Source: Dama dama
Taxonomy: Eukaryota > Chordata > Mammalia > Artiodactyla > Cervidae
Direction of reading: 5' to 3'
Length of the DNA stretch: 64,000 nucleotides
Assembly (NCBI RefSeq): GCF_033118175.1
Contig: NC_083689.1
Span: 26,084,501-26,148,500, forward strand
Made by a program: the position numbers and the translations under genes. Below, one piece after another: positions 24,572-35,390 of the stretch (positions within the stretch are counted from its first letter, which is position 1; every line of letters begins with the position of its first letter). A model generated the notes under the pieces. The model was not told where the DNA came from and ran no database searches. It saw only the letters and a list, made by a program, of their open reading frames with translations.

Positions 24572-25830
24572 ATTTTTAAAATTTATTTTACTAAAGTATA
24601 ATTGATTTATTATACTTCATTGTGTATCACAATAAACTGTGGAAAATTCTCAAAGAGATGGGAATACAAGACCACCTGACCTGCCTCTTGAGAATCCTAT
24701 ATGCAGATCAGGACGCAACAGTTAGAACTGGACATGGAACAACAGACTGGCTCCAAGTAGAAAAGGAATACGTCAAGGCTGTATATTGTCACCCTGCTTA
24801 TTTAACTTATATGCAGAGTACATCATGAGAAATGCTGGGCTGGAGGAAGCACAAGCTGGAATCAAGATCGCCGTAACCTCAGATATGCAGATGACACCAC
24901 CCTTATGACAGAAAGTGAAGAAGAACTAAAGAGTCACTTGATGAAGGTGAAATAGGAGAGTGAAAAAGTTGGCTTAAGGCTCAACATTCAGAAAACTAAG
25001 ATTATGGCATCCGGTCCCATCACTTCATGGCAAATAGATGGGGAAACAGTGGAAACAGTGATTGACTTTTGTTTTTTTGGGCTCCAAAATCACTGCAGAT
25101 GCTGATTGCAGCCATGAAATTAAAAGATGCTTACTCCTTGGAAGGAAAATTATGACCAACCTAGACAGCATATTAAAAAGCAGAGACGTTACTTTGTCAA
25201 CAAAGGTCTGTCTAGTCAAGGCTATGGTTTTTCCAGTGGTCATGTATGGATGTGAGAGTTGGACTATAAAGAAAGCTGAGCGCCGAAGAATTGATGCTTT
25301 TGAACTGTGGTGTTGGAGAGGACTCTTGAGAGTCCCTTGGACTGCAAGGAGATCCAACCAGTCCATCCTAAAGGAGATCAGTCCTGGGTGTTCACTGGAA
25401 GGACTGATGTTGAAGCTGAAACTCTAATAGTTTGGCCACCTGATGCGAAGAGCTGACTCATTTGAAAAGATCCTGATGCTGGGAGAGGTTGAGGGCAGGA
25501 GGAGAAAGGGATGACAGAGGATGACATGCTTGGATGGCATCACCGACTCAATGGACATGGGTTTGGGTGGACTCCGGGAGTTGGTGATGGACAGGGGGGG
25601 CTGGCGTGCTGCAGTTCATGGGGTCACAAAGAGTCGGACACAACTGAGCGACTGAACTGAATTGACTTATAATGTTGTGTTGGTTTCTGGTGTACAGCAA
25701 AGTGATTCAGTTTACACTTACACACACACTCATGCAGGCACTTTTTCATATTCTTTCCCATTATCATTTATTACAGGATTTTGAATGTAGTTCCATGTAG
25801 GAACTTGTTGTTTATGTGTATCTTTTCTCT
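24572..25830 (-). mobile_element. Ruminant L1 3' UTR, antisense, split by BovB
   Basis: 24572-24620 (TTTTACTAAAGTATAATTG) and 25666-25830 (GGTGTACAGCAAAGTGATTC, ATTACAGGATTTTGAATGTAG, GAACTTGTTGTTTATGTG) join as one antisense L1 3' UTR. Confidence 0.75.
24621..25665 (+). mobile_element. BovB LINE, 5'-truncated copy 1, sense (1.05 kb)
   Basis: Covers the C-terminal half of BovB ORF2. RT-related frames include the codons for CRYADDTT near 24886, then TNLDSILKSRD and MVFPVVMYGCESWTIKKAE. The frame is destroyed by a short deletion at about 24872, by AAATAG at 24950-24955 and by TAATAG at 25424-25429. It ends with GAGCGACTGAACTGAATTGA. Flanking L1 sequence ATTGATTTATTATA / ATTGACTTATAAT is a possible target duplication. 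Copy 2 lies at 37941. Confidence 0.95.
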
Positions 25831-25987
25831 TTTCTATTAATATGTTCTTCCTGAATAATTTCACTACCAACTATGTGTCAATAACTCCTGTATCTAGAAC
25901 TGTAGTCTAAGCCTTTCTCCTGAACTCCAGAGCATTTTTTTTCATCAAAATATCAGAGGTATTTCTTCTGCAGCATCTCATAGGCCC

Positions 25988-26051
25988 ATTGAACTAAATC
26001 TGTAAACACCCTTATTCCAATTGAACTAAATCTGTAAACACCCTTATTCCA
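25988..26051. repeat. Perfect tandem duplication, 2 x 32 bases
   Basis: The unit starting ATTGAACTAAATCTGTAAAC at 25988-26019 is repeated without mismatch at 26020-26051. Confidence 0.95.
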
Positions 26052-26569
26052 AACTTGCTTTCCCTCCTGTATTCTCTACTTCTCTCTTTTCCTCAAATCT
26101 GAAACCTGAGAATCAGGCATCCTGTTTTTCCCTCACTCCCCATGTCCAGTCTCCAAGTCCTTTCTTGGTCTCCTAAATAACGTCTGGTTCCCTCCCTTGC
26201 TATCTTCAGTGTTAGTTTTGGTTCAGGTTAGAGCATTATTCTTACCTCCACACCTTCCTCTCTAGTCAGTTCTCTAAGTTTTTGTAAATGTGATTTCCTA
26301 AAAGGCACAAATGATCAAATGATCTTACCGTCATTTTAACACCCTGTTTACTCATTGTCTGAATGAAGTCCTTCTGTGTTTGTGTGAAATAGTTCTGAGT
26401 TTTGATCTATCGCCTGTCTACCTTTCCAGCTTTTGTTACTTCACTGCAACACTCCAGAGCTAGGGTCACTAAGAATTATAGCGTATGATGTTTTCTTCTT
26501 GCAGGGAAGAGAATACCCTTCTTCTCAACTTGAAGCTCATACAGACTTTAAGTACTTCATCGATAGTAG

Positions 26570-26835
26570 AGAATAATGGTTATGATCATGGATTCCAGAG
26601 GCATAGTGCCTGGAATCTAAACTGAACTTTGCCAATTACTGTGTATATTTAGCTATGTTATTTTGGGCAGGCTACTTAATCTCTCTATGCCTTAGTTTCC
26701 TTTCCTGTAAAATAGGAATGAAGTTGTGAAGATGAATTGATGCTGTGAAGAGTAAATGAATTAACATATGTAATGCCCTTAGGAAAGTAACTGGTATACA
26801 GTAGATAATAACTGTTACCTATTATTTATTATCCA
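26570..26835 (+). mobile_element. MIR SINE, sense, well preserved
   Basis: Sense MIR in order: GTTATGATCATGGATTCCAG, TTGGGCAGGCTACTTAATC, CTCTCTATGCCTTAGTTTCC, TCCTGTAAAATAGGAATGA, AGTAAATGAATTAACATATG. Confidence 0.85.
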
Positions 26836-27136
26836 TTGTATATCATTTATCATTGTTCCTTAGTGAGTCCGTACCTGACCTTCCTATGCAGACCTCTTGT
26901 CTACATTATAATCTTGCCTCAGTTAGAGACTGTGTCACAGTGATGAAATTATTTATGTCTTCCTATTAGACTGTGAATCTTTTCAGTCATGTTTTTCTTT
27001 TCATACTTAATGAATGCTTTTAAGTCAGTGAATGAATGTATAGAAATATTCCCAGGGCCTGGCATTGTGCTTCTGAGGATGGTCAATATTTATTCTCTGT
27101 TTTACTGAGATGTCTAAAATGTAAATAATACACTAT

Positions 27137-27353
27137 GAAAAGTGAAAGTGTCAATCGCTCAGTCATGTCTGACTCTTTGCAACTCCATGGACTATAGCCT
27201 GCCAGGCTCCTCTGTCCATGGAATTCTCCAGGCAAGAATACTGGAGTGTAGGTAGCCAATCCCTTTTTCAGGGGATCTTCCCGACCCGGGGATCGAACCT
27301 GGGTCTCCTGCATTATAGACCATTCTTTACTGTCTGAGCCACCAGGGAAGCGT
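27137..27353 (-). mobile_element. BovA / Bov-tA SINE, antisense
   Basis: GAAAGTGTCAATCGCTCAGTC to CTGTCTGAGCCACCAGGGAAG. Its end runs straight into the TG-rich minisatellite that follows. Confidence 0.93.
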
Positions 27354-27690
27354 GTGCGTGTGTGTATGTGTGTGTGTGTGTGTGCGCGCGCGTGCGCATA
27401 TGTCCGTGCAGTCATCTAGTCATGTCTGACTCTTTGAGACCTTTACTGTCTGAGCCACCAGGCAAGCGTGTATGTGTGTGTGTATGTGTGCGCGCGCAGT
27501 GGGTGTGTGTGTGTGCGGGTGTGTGTGCGCACGCGCGCTGTGGGGGGTGTGTGTGTGTGTGTGTGGTCGCCAAGTCGTGTCTGACTCTTCGAGACCTTTA
27601 CTGTCTGAGCCACTGGGCAAGCATATGTGTGTGTGTGTGCGCACGGACGCGTGCAGTGGTGTGTGTGTGTGTGTGTGTGCAGTTGCCAAG
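27354..27690. repeat. Composite minisatellite of SINE fragments and (TG)n/(CG)n
   Basis: Alternating purine-pyrimidine runs (TGTGTG, GCGCGCGC) are separated by repeated SINE pieces: GTCATGTCTGACTCTTTGAG at 27419-27438 and GTCGTGTCTGACTCTTCGAG at 27575-27594, each followed by ACCTTTACTGTCTGAGCCAC; a degenerate start of a third unit begins at about 27681. Each unit joins the SINE tail directly to the SINE head, skipping about 150 internal bases, so the units multiplied after that deletion. Confidence 0.85.
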
Positions 27691-27969
27691 TCATTCCTGA
27701 CTGTTTGAAACCAGGCCTTCCTGTCCTTCACCATCTCCCAAAGTGTACCCAATTTCGTGCCCATTGAATTGGTGATGTCATCCAACCATCTTATCCTCTG
27801 TCACCCTCTTCTCCTGCCTTCAGTCTTTCCCAGCATCAGGGTCTTTTCCAGTGAGTCAGCTGTTTACATCTGACCAAAGTATTGGAGCTTCAGCTTCAGC
27901 ATATACACTGTATGTGTAGTGACCAAAGTATTGGAACTTTAACTTCAGCATATACATTGTATGTATAGT
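27681..27969 (-). mobile_element. BovB 3' end fragment, antisense, with internal tandem duplication
   Basis: GTCATTCCTGACTGTTTG, AGGCCTTCCTGTCCTTCACC, TTGGTGATGTCATCCAACC, AGCATCAGGGTCTTTTCC, ACCAAAGTATTGGAGCTTC. The last 49 bases (27872-27920) are repeated at 27921-27969. Confidence 0.85.
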
Positions 27970-27984
27970 GGTTTTCCCCCACAA

Positions 27985-29050
27985 TCCTCCTTTTTAAAGA
28001 TTGAGGTACAATTTATGTAAAAAGCACACATTTTAAGTGTATAATTTGATGCATTTTGAAAAATGTATGCATTTGTTTAACTACAACCCCAGTAAATATA
28101 TAGAACATTTCAGTCACTCCAAAAACCTTTCTAGTCCATTCCCTTCCATCCTGCCCCTGGTCAAGCACTGCTTTGATTGCTGTCACCACAGATTAGTTTT
28201 ACCTGGTCTGTAACTACATATAAATGGAATTACCAATATGTATGCTTCTGTGTCTGGATTTTTTTCACTCAGCGTTGTTTCAGAGTTCATCTGTGTTATG
28301 ACTAGTAAGTAGTTCATTCCTTGTTATTTCTGCTCGGTATTTCGGTGTAAGAATGTACCACAGCTTGTTTATCCATTTTCCCTTTGATGGTCATTGGGGT
28401 GTTCCCAGTTTTCTTGCCATTAGGAATATAGCTGCAAAAACTTGTCTTTGAACATACGTTCTCATTTCTACTGGGTAAAAATATCTTTGAAAAGAATTGC
28501 TTGGTCATAGCTGCCAAAAATTTTTCTAAAATGGTTGTACCCTTTTACACTCCTGCCAGCAATGTGAAAGATTCCACGTGCCTCATATTTTAACCAACAA
28601 CAAATGTTACTAGTCTTTTGTGGAAGTGCTTTAATGTGCATTTATCTGATAATTAATATTGTTAGCATCTTTTCCACGTGCTTTGTTCCTTCATCATTCA
28701 TAAACTCATCTGAAATGCCCAGGCCTCTCACCCATTTTAAAATTGAACAAATGGTTCATCTTAACTGCTTTATTAGGAGTTCTTTGTATAGGCTATTTAC
28801 AAGTCCTTTGTCATTTATATATGTTGTAAATATTTTCTTCTAGTTTATGACTGGCCTTTTAAAAAAAACTTTGCCTTTTAATGTTAAGGTTTTAAATTTT
28901 AATGAAGTCCAATTTATCAAATTTTTTACGCATAGTAACTTTTGTGTCCTATATAAGAATTCTTTGCACCCCTTGATTGTATAGATACTGTATGTTTCTA
29001 GAAGCTTTAGCATTTAAGCTTTTGTGTAGTCTTATTTTGAGTTAACAGAG
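27985..29050 (-). mobile_element. Old L1 ORF2 tail and 3' UTR, antisense
   Basis: GATTGAGGTACAATTTATG, CACCACAGATTAGTTTTACC, GTACCACAGCTTGTTTATCC, GGTTGTACCCTTTTACACTCC, TGAAGTCCAATTTATCAAAT. Many indels; old L1M-like copy. Confidence 0.8.
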
Positions 29051-29094
29051 AACACTTTAAGTTACAAATGCTTAGGTAAGTTCATGAGAAAGCA

Positions 29095-29900
29095 TTCTTA
29101 CTCTTTTTATTATTGTTGAGATAAATTTCATGCACTGTAAAATTTATCTTTTTACCGTGTACCATCCAGTGGGTTTTTTAGTATAGTGACCCAGTTATCC
29201 AGCTCTCACTGCTATCATATTCCAGAACATTTCATCACTCCACATGCTTATGAAGTCAGAGAAAGACAATATTATATGGTATCACTTATATGTGGAATGT
29301 AAAAAATATAACATACTACTGAATATAACAAAAAGAAACTCACAGATATAGAGAACAATCTAGTGGTTACCAGTGGAGAAAGGAGAGGGGCAAGATTAGG
29401 AGTAGGGAATTAAGAGGTACAAACTACTACATATAAAATAAGTAAGCTACAAGGGAATATTGTAGAGCACAAGGAATGTTTTATAAAAACTAAATGGAGA
29501 ATAACCTTTACAAAGTGTGAATCAGTATGTTGTACACTTGAAACGTATAATATTGTAAATCAACTATACCTCAGTTAAAAAAAAAGAACTCCTTATACAT
29601 TGCAGTCATCTCCCTTCTCCCCTGCCAGCCCTCCTGGGCAACCACTCATTTACTTTCTGTCACAGTGGATTTGACTATTCTGGACAAGTCAGAGGGTATA
29701 AATGGAATTTTATAGTATATGGCTTTTTGTTTCTGGCTTCTTTCACTTGGCTTGATGTTTATAAGGGTCAGCCATATTGCAGCTTTTTATAGCCAAGTAA
29801 TATTCCGTTGTATAGGTATAACATTTTGTTTATTCATTCATCAGTTGATGGGCATACCTTTAAACTTTTCAAAGGAAGTTTCTATGTTTTATTTTTTCAG
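29095..29900 (-). mobile_element. Old L1 3' UTR, antisense, split by a sense L1 tail
   Basis: 29095-29247 (GTTGAGATAAATTTCATGC, CCATCCAGTGGGTTTTTTAG, CCAGAACATTTCATCACTCC) continues at 29588 (GCAACCACTCATTTACTTTC, GGCTTCTTTCACTTGGC, CAGTTGATGGGCATACC). Confidence 0.75.
29248..29583 (+). mobile_element. L1 3' UTR with poly(A), sense
   Basis: GAAGTCAGAGAAAGACAAT, GGTATCACTTATATGTGGAATG, AAGAAACTCACAGATATAG, GTAAATCAACTATACCTCAG and a final A run at 29578-29585. Confidence 0.85.
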
Positions 29901-29984
29901 GTTGTGGAATATGATAGTTTAATCCATGTACTCATTGGAAGAATACTTTACAAATACTTAAATAAGAAAAGGAGCAAAGCATTC

Positions 29985-30058
29985 TAACTTATTATTATTA
30001 TTGAAGTAAATTTCACATACTGTAAAATTCATCCATTTAAAATGTACAGTTCCAGCAT
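29985..30058 (-). mobile_element. L1 3' UTR scrap, antisense
   Basis: TTATTGAAGTAAATTTCACATAC and AAAATTCATCCATTTAAAATG match the antisense start of an old L1 3' UTR. Confidence 0.6.
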
Positions 30059-30059
30059 G

Positions 30060-30200
30060 TCGGCTCTCTAGCTGTGGAGGGCAGGAGTGCGCCACTCAGT
30101 AGCTGTGGTACAAGGGCTTAGTTGCTCCACAGTGTGTGGGGTCTTATTTCCCTGAGCAGGGACTGAACCCTTGTCCCCCGCATTGCAAGGTGGATTGCAA
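30060..30200 (-). mobile_element. CHR-type SINE fragment, antisense
   Basis: CTCTAGCTGTGGAGGGCAGG, GGGCTTAGTTGCTCCACAG, GAGCAGGGACTGAACCC, CGCATTGCAAGGTGGATTGC. Confidence 0.75.
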
Positions 30201-30511
30201 CTTGTCTCAGTCTGATCCAAATCCAAGCGCAGGAATACAAATGATTGCTGGAGAAAATGACCCAAATGTGTAGTTTGTGACTGGTATATTTTCATAGCCT
30301 TCAATCTCAGGTAGACTTTCATAATTTCGAAGAAATCTTATGTTTCCCAGTCAGCATATTTTCTTTTTGCTACAAAGACTGCTCTCTTTGCTGTCTGCTG
30401 TCCCCACATTTTACAACCTGTCCTTTATTTTCCTTCACCTGCTTTAGAAAGTATATAGGGCTTCTAGATACGAATTCCCCCATTCTTTTTTTTTTTTGAA
30501 GTCCCCTTTTC

Positions 30512-31140
30512 TTTTTTTCAATTATTTTTATTAGTTGGAGGCTAATTACTTCGCAGCATTGCAGTGGGTTTTGTCATACATTGACATGAATCAGCCATGG
30601 AGTTACATGTATTCCCCATCCCGATCCCCCCTCCCACCTCCCCCCCCCCACCCTATTCCCCTGGGTCCTCCCAGTGCACCAGGCCCGAGCACTTGTCTCA
30701 TGCATCCCACCTGGGCCGGTGGTCTGTTTCACCATAGATAATATACATGCTGTTCTCTCGAAACATCCCACCCTCGCCTTCTCCCACAGAGTCCAAAAGT
30801 CTGTTCTGTACATCTGTGTCTCTTTTTCTGTTTTGCATATAGGGTTATCATAACCATCTTTCTAAATTCCATATATATGCGTTAGTATGCTGTAATGATC
30901 TTTATCTTTCTGGCTTACTTCACTTTGTATAATGGGCTCCAGTTTCATCCATCTCATTAGAACTGATTCAAATGAATTCTTTTTAATGGCTGAGTAATAT
31001 TCCATGGTGTATATGTACCACAGCTTCCTTATCCATTCATCTGCTGATGGGCATCTAGGTTGCTTCCATGTCCTGGCTATTATAAATAGTGCTGCGATGA
31101 ACATTGGGGTGCACATGTCTCTTTCAGATCTGGTTTCCTC
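30512..31140 (-). mobile_element. Young ruminant L1 3' end, antisense
   Basis: Starts at AATTATTTTTATTAGTTGGAGG, with CATTGACATGAATCAGCCATGG, a C-rich block at 30627-30652, and CAGAGTCCAAAAGTCTGTTC. The minus-strand translation shows the intact-looking ORF2 C-terminus (TMEYYSAIKKN, then MRWMKLEPIIQSEVSQKDK). Similar to the copy at 36786. 5'-truncated. Confidence 0.92.
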
Positions 31141-31907
31141 ATTTTTACCCTCATATCTATGAATCTTCCTTTATCTGTGTCCATCTCTTCTTTTTGTCCT
31201 AATGCAGTGGTTATCCTTTCTTCTGAGGTAATTCTTTGATCTGTACTCTATATTCTATCCTCACCCACTTCCTTAGACCCCTTACTTTTCAGTCTTCCTC
31301 TCCCATCCACTTCACACTTTCGTCATCAATATGTAAACATGGTCATGTGTCCTTTTTAATAACAAAATAGCTGTCTTCTATTTCATGATTCCTTTTCTTT
31401 TTCACTTTCTTTGACATTTGTCTTAAAATCTCTATTTTCTCTATCCTCATTGGGTCCTCAAATCTCTGCAATCTGACCCCTGTACTTAGAAGTGTCTTTA
31501 TCATGGTCACCAGTGACTTCTTTGTTTCTAAAACTAGTGGATACTTTTTAGTAACAGCCATGATATTTCTTCTTCCTCTCTAAAGTGCTCCTCTTTCTTA
31601 GTTTTCCTGAGACTGACCTCCTGATTTTCTGTATCTGTCCTTCTGTGGTTTCCTTTGCGTAACATCAAAGCACAGTTTAATAAAAGCTTTTAATGGGATG
31701 CAAATCATTGTGATCTAAGGATGAATCCCTGGTTTAGTTTGATTGTCCAGGGTAAGTTTTTCATCAATTCATAGACATTTGCTAAGGATTAAATAGAAGA
31801 AAACTAAAATTATATTTTCTGTCAAGATTGGGGTGAAGGTGTTTTATGTTGCCAGTTATGGATTTTTTTTTTTTTTTTTTTTAACATTCATTGATAGGGT
31901 TAGAGTT

Positions 31908-32116
31908 GCTGTTGTTGTTGTTCAGTTGCTAACTTGTGTCTGACTGTGTGCGACCCCATGGACTGTAAGCCCACCAGGCTCCCCTGTCCATGGGGAATTT
32001 CTCAGGCAAGAATACTGGAGTGGGTTGCCATTTCCTTCTCTAGGGGATCTTCCTAACTCAGGGATTGAACCTGCATTGGCAGGCAAATTCTTTACCGCTG
32101 AGCCACCAGGGAAGTA
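31908..32116 (-). mobile_element. BovA SINE, antisense
   Basis: GTTGTTGTTCAGTTGCTAAC, GCGACCCCATGGACTGTAAG, GATTGAACCTGCATTGGCAGG, GAGCCACCAGGGAAG. Flanks ATAGGGTTAG / TTAGGGTTA suggest the target duplication. Preceded by a long T run at 31863-31882. Confidence 0.92.
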
Positions 32117-32344
32117 CTAGGATTAGGGTTAAGGTTCTCTTAAGGAAATGAAGGAATGTAATCAAAAACTGTGACTGATGAATTGTGAGGAATTGACCAC
32201 TTAGCCTACTAACAATAGGCAGTTCCTGGAATGACAGTTCTCTTCTTTCTTGGCAGCTGTCCTGTAAGTTGTAGTGCATGCAGTTTACGAGATTAGTATC
32301 TCTGTCATACAATTCATTGTTTTCTCTCTTTTCCTCTCCTCCTC

Positions 32345-33080
32345 ATCTCACTCAACTCCGTTAGTTTTTTAAGTTGTGAAATACAATGCCTATATATAAA
32401 GTACACAGGACAAATGCAGTAGCATTTTTCTTTTTTCTTTTTGGTACTGTATCTGTGTAAACATTATCCAGTCAAAAATAGAACATCATCAGTGCCCCAG
32501 TCCTAATGGTATGTCCCTTCCTGGTGAAATCTCATCACCCTCACCTAGCTCTGAGCTGTAACCACTCTCCAAGCTTTTGAAGCCATCATTTCTTTTGTCT
32601 TCCTGATAATTTTAATAAAAACTAAATGTGCATCACTTGATAAAACTTTATCTGATTTGAATCGTTTTGTAAATGGCAAAATACACTACTGTGTGTATGT
32701 GTGTCATTGTTCTAATTTCTTTTGCTCATGGTCTGTCTATGTTTTTGCCTGCAACTGAGGTTCATTCATTATGTTTGTTGTGTAGTGCTTCATAGTATGA
32801 ATATTTACCCATTCTTTTGGTAAGTATATGAATAGTTTGCAGTTTTCAACTTATGAACAGTGCTGCTCTGAACATTCTTGTATAATGGCATACTTTTCTG
32901 GAATAGAATTGCTGGGTCAACTTCATTTTTACTAGATGTTTTTTAATTAGTGTATATATTTTAAAACCTATTCTCCAAAAAGATTATGCCATTTTCACTC
33001 ATATCAACTATATATGAGGAATTTCTATCCCATTTGGATGTTCACCACCTTTTTACTTGTTTTTGTTTTACAAGTAATTA
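32345..33080 (-). mobile_element. Old L1 3' region, antisense
   Basis: AATACAATGCCTATATATAAAG, TCACCCTCACCTAGCTC, GTAGTGCTTCATAGTATG, CAGTGCTGCTCTGAACATTC, GGAATAGAATTGCTGGGTC. It ends about 430 bases before exon 2. Confidence 0.7.
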
Positions 33081-33514
33081 GCTTTTGTTATTTAAACTGA
33101 AAACTGGATCTGTTTTTTCTTTTCCATATTAAAGAAACAGTAACAAAAGTATTTAAAAATAAGGATTATTAATCTTATGCCATCTCAGTCCATGCCATGA
33201 AATAACTGTATATTTTCATTATGGTAAATGTTTTTACATATTTTTATTAGCTATATTTAGATTCATGGGGGATGACTATATTTTATATACACCAAATGAT
33301 ACTTGCCACAACTATTCTTTCTTTTTAACCTAAAGTGCCATAACTGTGTAAATTTTCAGCCCTAAACGAAGTGGTAGTATTTTATATAAAGATCTTCTGT
33401 ATTATCTTGAGCAGCAGTACAACTTTGGGTTTCATCATATAGGTTTTTATTTCCAGGTGTTTATGTGGAATATTTATTAAAGCAATTCTAATGAATCTTT
33501 ATTTTTCTTTAAAG

Positions 33515-33641
33515 TTGGCCTTTGCCAGAGTTTGATCCAAGCCAGATTCGACTGATTGTATATCAAGACTGTGAAAGACGAGGGAGAAATGTCTTGTTTG
33601 ACTCCAGTGTTAAGAGAAAAAATGAGGACATATCAGTATCG
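33515..33641 (+). CDS. FNIP1: FNIP1 coding exon 2 (residues 32-73)
   Basis: 127 bases. The first base completes the split Ser31 codon; then 42 full codons run from WPLPEFDPSQIRLIVYQDC to NEDISVS, ending on a codon boundary. The acceptor is a T-rich tract plus AAAG at 33501-33514; the donor is TCG/GTGAGC at 33642. FNIP1 is a cytosolic and lysosomal partner of folliculin and AMPK; this exon starts the N-terminal longin part of its DENN module. The IRLIVYQDC-RRGR-VLFDS pattern is the conserved first strand and helix region shared with FNIP2, but the PLPEFDPSQ lead-in is FNIP1-like. No stop, frameshift or missing splice base is visible. The initiator ATG is not in this window, so this is an internal exon. 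Confidence 0.97.
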
Positions 33642-34330
33642 GTGAGCATTGTTATTGGTTTGGTTCAAGTTTAATGTCAAATATTCTAATTCAAGAAAGA
33701 GTGAGTCAAATTTCAGTTATGGTACTTTTTATTTGTCAATATAAAACATCTTTAGCATGTTATTAAAATTTAGAGCACTGATTTTGAGAATTTTTAAAGG
33801 AAAAAATATTTGCCTTATTTGCATTGGTCTAGTACCAGAGAAAATTTTAGTTTGATAGTTACTTACATGCTTGTATTGTGAGATATGACTAGAGCTACAG
33901 GGATTCTTAAACAGGACCTGGTACAAATCTCCCATCTTATATAGTTGTGGAAAGTGTGACCATAGCGGTGACATTATTTGTCTGAAGGTACAAAGCAAGT
34001 TAAATCTTAGGCCCTAGTCCATCATATTTTCCCGTTCTATGAAGCAGTAGCAAGAATGTCTATTAGTTGACTTTGAATATCATATTTTGAAATATTTTAT
34101 AACTAGTTTAGCAGGAGTACATAGCCATTCACTTAATCATCCAAGTAAATGCACGTGATTGTTGTCATTTTGCTCCTGCTGCTTCTGTTACCCTTTCAGG
34201 CATAAGGACTCTCCATCCCCGGGATCTGTAATCTGGAAATGGAAGCCTGGAGCTGTCTTTCTCTCCTCCCCTAAATTGACAATTTTCACTAACATTTCAG
34301 TAAACAACTCAAAGCAGAATACTTTGGGAA

Positions 34331-34460
34331 AGATTCTTCTACCAATAGAATTGACTTATAATAGACAAAGGGTTGTTTTTTAATGGGCAAACAGCAGATT
34401 TTTCTACCAATAGAATTGACTTATAATAGACAAAGAGTTGTTTTTTAGTAGGCATACAGC
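34331..34460. repeat. Tandem duplication, 2 x 65 bases
   Basis: AGATTCTTCTACCAATAGAA at 34331 and AGATTTTTCTACCAATAGAA at 34396 start two adjacent 65-base copies that differ at about six positions. Confidence 0.95.
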
Positions 34461-34707
34461 TACTTGGGAGTTTGTACTCGAGATTTTGTGTTCTTAGATT
34501 GTACTTTGTTAAGATTTCTTAGCTGTTATCTGGATATTTTTTTTCAGTCTGACAAAATTTGCAGCATTTTCTTAAAGTATTATTTAGTTGTGCAGATAAC
34601 TAAGTATCTACAAGGCATTAGGCGCTTGGAGATCTGTCTCTACCTTTCTTGTTGCCTGCAATTAGACATTCTTACGGAGGCAAAGATTGAACAAATAAAT
34701 AATCCCA

Positions 34708-35008
34708 AAGGGAAATCAACCCTGTATACTCATTGGAAGGATTGATGCTGAAGCTCCAGTATTTGGGTCATCTGATGAGAACAAACAACTCATTGGAAAA
34801 GTCCCTGATGCTGGGAATGATTGAAGGCAAAAGGAGAAAAGAGCAGCAGAGAATGAGATGGTTGTATGGCATCACTGATGCAACGGACATGAGCCTGGAC
34901 AAGCTGTAGGAGATGGTGAAGGACAGGGAGGCCTGGCGTGCTGTATGGGGTCCTTGGCCATGGGGTTGCTAAGGATCGACACAACTGAGAGACTAAACAA
35001 TAACAACT
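34708..35008 (+). mobile_element. BovB LINE 3' end, sense, diverged
   Basis: GGAAATCAACCCTGTATACTC, CAACTCATTGGAAAAGTCCC, CATCACTGATGCAACGGACATG, GACAGGGAGGCCTGGCGTGC, CGACACAACTGAGAGACTAAA. More diverged than the 24.6-kb and 37.9-kb copies, so probably an older insertion. Confidence 0.85.
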
Positions 35009-35390
35009 GTGAAAGAAACATACAGAATTCTTACGAGATTCCACAGGAAGGAACCTATTTCTTATCAGTTTGGATGTAGGAGTATTAAGGAAGGTCTCCG
35101 TGAGGAAGTGACATTCAACTTGTGATCTGAAGAAATTAAAGGCATAGTATAGGAGATGAGTGTTCCTTTCAGTAGCATCAGCAAATGGATTTTACAGAGT
35201 GACTTAGGAGCTCAGTGAATTGAAGGATGTAAAACAAGACCAGTCTGGCTGGAATGATAGTAAAGTAGTATGTAAGTTAGTTGAGAGATGAAATTGGAGA
35301 GAGGTAGAATAGGAGCCCAGAGTATTTAGGGCCTTAGAGGTCTTTGAGTTAGAAGTTTAGATTATATGCTATGCAGAAGGAAACCATTTG

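Larger units (their letters stand above)
1..33514 (+). other. FNIP1: FNIP1 intron 1 (3' part)
   Basis: More than 33 kb of non-coding sequence, ending in a pyrimidine-rich acceptor at 33501-33514. It is filled with LINE and SINE insertions listed separately. Stretches where I see no gene and no assignable repeat are 207-595, 2311-2694, 2867-3884, 4766-5389, 6021-7574, 8061-8373, 8589-8814, 10731-11413, 12227-12703, 12763-12962, 15371-16100, 17001-17457, 18529-18889, 19575-19857, 20076-22149, 23876-24571, 25831-26569, 26836-27136, 30201-30511, 31141-31907 and 33081-33500. They are AT-rich, ordinary-looking intron and may hide very old repeats or regulatory sites that only alignment would show. 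The longest such block is 20076-22149. Confidence 0.85.

Noticed and set aside
27362..27785. Cys/Val-rich and Thr/His-rich frames on both strands
   Set aside because: Translations of the (TG)n/(CA)n minisatellite.
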